A DNA stretch of 64,000 bases, from the NCBI RefSeq assembly GCF_001437075.1, contig NZ_JQBX01000006.1:46350-110349 (forward strand). The letters are read 5' to 3'. This stretch comes from Pediococcus stilesii. GTDB taxonomy: Bacteria > Bacillota > Bacilli > Lactobacillales > Lactobacillaceae. Numbering within the stretch: the stretch's first letter is position 1; each line of letters starts with the position of its first letter. The position numbers and the translations under genes were made by a program. Under the pieces are notes generated by a model. It did not search any database and had not been told where the DNA came from. It saw only the letters and a list, made by a program, of their open reading frames with translations. Positions 59,693 through 64,000 of this stretch are shown here, piece after piece.

Positions 59693-59710
59693 AAAAGAGA
59701 GGTCCGTTAA

Positions 59711-60298
59711 ATGTATGAATATTTGAATGGAACAGTCGTCGATATTACGCCTTCTTATATCGTCGTTGATTTAAATGGGGTTGGATTTTTAGTAAATGTG
59801 GCTAATCCATACAGTTTCAAAATTAATGAATCACAAAAAGTTTTTGTTTATCAAGCCGTTTCAGAGACCGATCTAACCTTGTATGGCTTCAAAAAAAAAG
59901 AGGATAAGGAATTATTTTTAAATCTTCTAAAGGTTAAAGGAATCGGTCCTAAAAGCGGATTGGCAATTTTAGCAAATGATGATCATACCGGATTAATTAA
60001 CGCTATCAATAATAATGACGTTAATTATTTGAAGAAATTTCCTAAGATCGGTCCTAAAGCAGCCCAACAAATTATTTTAGATTTGAAGGGTAAAGTGGCA
60101 ACTAATGATGAAGAAGGAACCCTTTTTCAAGTTTCTGGTAGTTCAAATAGTGCATTGGACGAGGCTTTAGAAGCGCTGATTGCGCTGGGATATTCTGAAC
60201 GTGAGGTTAAAAAGTTAACCAAAGCGCTCGAACAGGGTGCTAGCAAAACCACCGATCAATATATTAGCGCGGGATTAAAATTATTGATGAAAGGATAG
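59711..60298 (+). CDS. ruvA: Holliday junction branch migration protein RuvA
   Basis: A 195-residue junction-binding subunit. Domain [13 protein letters not shown], domain II helix-hairpin-helix [16 protein letters not shown] and [19 protein letters not shown], and domain III ([13 protein letters not shown]) are in order. It tetramerises on Holliday junctions with RuvB. Nine bases precede ruvB. SOS control is suggested by the LexA box. Confidence 0.96.
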   Translation: MYEYLNGTVVDITPSYIVVDLNGVGFLVNVANPYSFKINESQKVFVYQAVSETDLTLYGFKKKEDKELFLNLLKVKGIGPKSGLAILANDDHTGLINAINNNDVNYLKKFPKIGPKAAQQIILDLKGKVATNDEEGTLFQVSGSSNSALDEALEALIALGYSEREVKKLTKALEQGASKTTDQYISAGLKLLMKG

Positions 60299-60307
60299 AA
60301 AACAAGG

Positions 60308-61315
60308 ATGGATGATGAACGTATTACCTCTTCTAAAGTTCAAGATTCAGATGAGCAAGCTAATGAACAGTCCTTGCGCCCTCAAACCTTAAATCAATAT
60401 ATTGGTCAAGACCAGATTAAACATGAGCTTGCCGTTTATATTGAAGCGGCTAAAAGAAGAGAAGAAGCATTGGATCACGTCTTACTATATGGGCCACCCG
60501 GGCTAGGTAAGACCACTTTAGCAATGGTTATTTCAAATGAGATGGCAGTTCAAATTCGGACCACTAGCGGTCCCGCAATTGAAAAACCGGGAGATTTAGT
60601 TGCTTTATTAAACGAATTACAGCCAGGAGACATTCTGTTTATTGATGAAATCCATCGCTTACCTAAAATTGTAGAAGAAATGTTGTACTCTGCAATGGAA
60701 GACTTTTTTGTCGATATTGTAGTTGGACAAGGACCAACGGCGCATCCAATTCATTTTCCGTTGCCACCCTTTACGTTAATTGGAGCAACAACAAGGGCTG
60801 GGCTTTTATCAGCCCCTCTAAGAGATCGATTTGGCATAGTGGAACATATGAATTATTACACAACCACGGATTTATCTAACATCGTTTGCAGATCGGCAGC
60901 TATTTTTGAGTCGCATATTGATAATGAGGGTGCGCATGAAATTGCTAGCCGTTCAAGGGGAACACCCAGAATTGCCAATCGATTATTAAAGAGGATTAGA
61001 GACTTTGCAGAAGTTGAAAATGATGCAAAAATTGATCAAAAAATTGTCGAAAAATCATTAAAACTTTTACGAGTGGATGATCAGGGACTAGATCAAACCG
61101 ATCAAAAAGTTTTGAGGACGATGATTGAATTATATGGTGGTGGCCCAGTCGGACTATCGACGATTGCCGCAAATATTGGTGAAGAGCCAGATACAATTTC
61201 GGAAATGTATGAACCATATTTATTACAAATTGGTTTCTTAAAAAGAACTCCCAGAGGTAGAATGGTAACAGAACGAGCATATGAGCACCTGGGAATACAA
61301 TATATAAACAAGTGA
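60308..61315 (+). CDS. ruvB: Holliday junction helicase RuvB
   Basis: A 335-residue AAA+ motor. Walker [13 protein letters not shown], Walker [11 protein letters not shown], sensor GATTRAG and the winged-helix end [16 protein letters not shown] are intact. The ATG follows AACAAGGATGG. queA follows after 9 bases. Confidence 0.97.
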   Translation: MDDERITSSKVQDSDEQANEQSLRPQTLNQYIGQDQIKHELAVYIEAAKRREEALDHVLLYGPPGLGKTTLAMVISNEMAVQIRTTSGPAIEKPGDLVALLNELQPGDILFIDEIHRLPKIVEEMLYSAMEDFFVDIVVGQGPTAHPIHFPLPPFTLIGATTRAGLLSAPLRDRFGIVEHMNYYTTTDLSNIVCRSAAIFESHIDNEGAHEIASRSRGTPRIANRLLKRIRDFAEVENDAKIDQKIVEKSLKLLRVDDQGLDQTDQKVLRTMIELYGGGPVGLSTIAANIGEEPDTISEMYEPYLLQIGFLKRTPRGRMVTERAYEHLGIQYINK

Positions 61316-61324
61316 GGAAACACA

Positions 61325-63519
<2,195 letters not shown>

Positions 63520-63545
63520 GAGTACTGGTTTACGGTGAATATTTT

Positions 63546-63554
63546 TGGTACAGT
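63546..63554 (+). promoter_or_regulatory. Candidate extended -10 of yajC
   Basis: TGGTACAGT lies 30 bases before the yajC ATG. No good -35 is present. Confidence 0.3.
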
Positions 63555-63584
63555 ATTGTTATGGAATAATAGCGAGGTGAAAAA

Positions 63585-63971
63585 ATGTTAGTAGCAGCTG
63601 CAAATGGTGGTTTTGGAATGAGTACAATTGTATTTTTTATCTTAATTTTCGGATTAATGTACTTTATGATGATTAGACCACAACGTAAACAACAACAAAA
63701 ACGTCAAGAAATGATGAATCAACTCAATGTTGGTGATAATGTTGTCACAATTGGCCGCCTTCACGGAGTGATTGATTCAATCAATGACGAGGATAAGACG
63801 GTTACGTTGGATTGTGACGGTGTCTACTTGGTTTTTGATCGTATGGCAATTATGCGAGTTGATCAAAAACCCGTAGCGGAAACAACCGAATCAACAACAA
63901 CAGCTGAAGATACTTCAAATGTTGAAGAACCTTCAGAAGAAAAGCAAGACAAAGAAGATCAAAAAGACTAA
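63585..63971 (+). CDS. yajC: Preprotein translocase subunit YajC
   Basis: A 128-residue protein with one N-terminal helix (about residues 12-30), the YFMMIRPQRKQQQKRQEMM basic stretch after it, and a small beta domain (LNVGDNVVTIGRLHGVI). The glutamate/threonine-rich tail extends it beyond typical length. It accompanies SecDF in membrane protein export. The usual Firmicutes order is tgt-yajC; downstream sequence ends 29 bases later. Confidence 0.93.
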   Translation: MLVAAANGGFGMSTIVFFILIFGLMYFMMIRPQRKQQQKRQEMMNQLNVGDNVVTIGRLHGVIDSINDEDKTVTLDCDGVYLVFDRMAIMRVDQKPVAETTESTTTAEDTSNVEEPSEEKQDKEDQKD

Positions 63972-64000
63972 TTTGTTTGGCTGTCCGTCAATTGGTGTGA

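Overview
This 64 kb window is chromosomal core DNA from a low-GC Gram-positive bacterium of the family Lactobacillaceae. The support is gene order (glyA-upp-F1Fo ATPase-DUF1146-yidD-DUF2969-rodA; ymfF-ymfH-ymfI-ymfM-pgsA-cinA-recA-rny; mutSL-ruvAB-queA-tgt-yajC), T-box leaders on three operons, lactobacillar small proteins, and a Ddl with phenylalanine at the depsipeptide-type position. radC is followed directly by mreC and mreD, with no mreB between them and no minCD behind. That would fit an ovoid or coccoid member such as Pediococcus, but the genus is not proven. I see no prophage, insertion sequence, CRISPR array, tRNA or rRNA gene.

Layout. 1-2.3 kb: end of a Sua5-type tRNA-modification gene, glyA, upp. 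2.3-5.7 kb: an ABC ATPase and a large FtsX-type permease. 6-12.4 kb: atpBEFHAGDC. 12.5-14.5 kb: DUF1146, yidD, DUF2969 and rodA. 14.6-17.5 kb: metNIQ behind a Met T-box. 17.6-18.9 kb (minus strand): an aminotransferase-fold enzyme closely resembling Lactobacillus isoleucine 2-epimerase. 19-21.9 kb: a GntR regulator, an ABC exporter and a DUF975 membrane protein. 21.9-23.4 kb (minus strand): an amino-acid permease. 23.5-26.3 kb: DUF2785, ddl and a divergent tag. 26.4-30.1 kb (minus strand): usp, a small membrane protein, 6S RNA, rarA, rpsD with a structured leader, and msrC. 30.3-34.5 kb: ezrA, then a cysteine desulfurase with thiI. 34.6-38 kb: tpx, then valS behind a Val T-box. 38.1-41.6 kb: folC, radC, mreC, mreD. 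41.6-44.2 kb: an amino-acid ABC importer behind an unusual T-box with two consecutive antiterminator/terminator modules. 44.3-50.6 kb: cls, the ymfF/H/I/M group and pgsA. 50.7-64 kb: cinA, recA, rny, mutS, mutL, ruvA, ruvB, queA, tgt, yajC.

How it fits together. The window joins energy conversion (ATPase), cell-envelope growth (rodA, ezrA, mreCD, ddl, pgsA, cls), DNA repair (recA and ruvAB with LexA-like boxes, mutSL, radC, tag, rarA) and tRNA/translation functions (Sua5, thiI, queA, tgt, valS, rpsD, ymfFHI). Amino-acid supply is read out by tRNA charging through the Met, Val and probable His T-boxes.

No clearly new multi-gene system was found. The most distinctive element is the T-box before the importer at 42.06 kb: one stem I with a specifier is followed by two near-identical stem III/antiterminator/terminator modules 131 nt apart, and all five differences over the 65 aligned bases are transitions that keep the pairing possible. 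Other points for a second look are the base-pocket substitutions in Tag, the missing mreB, the structured rpsD leader, and unexplained RNA-like stretches after rodA and after recA.
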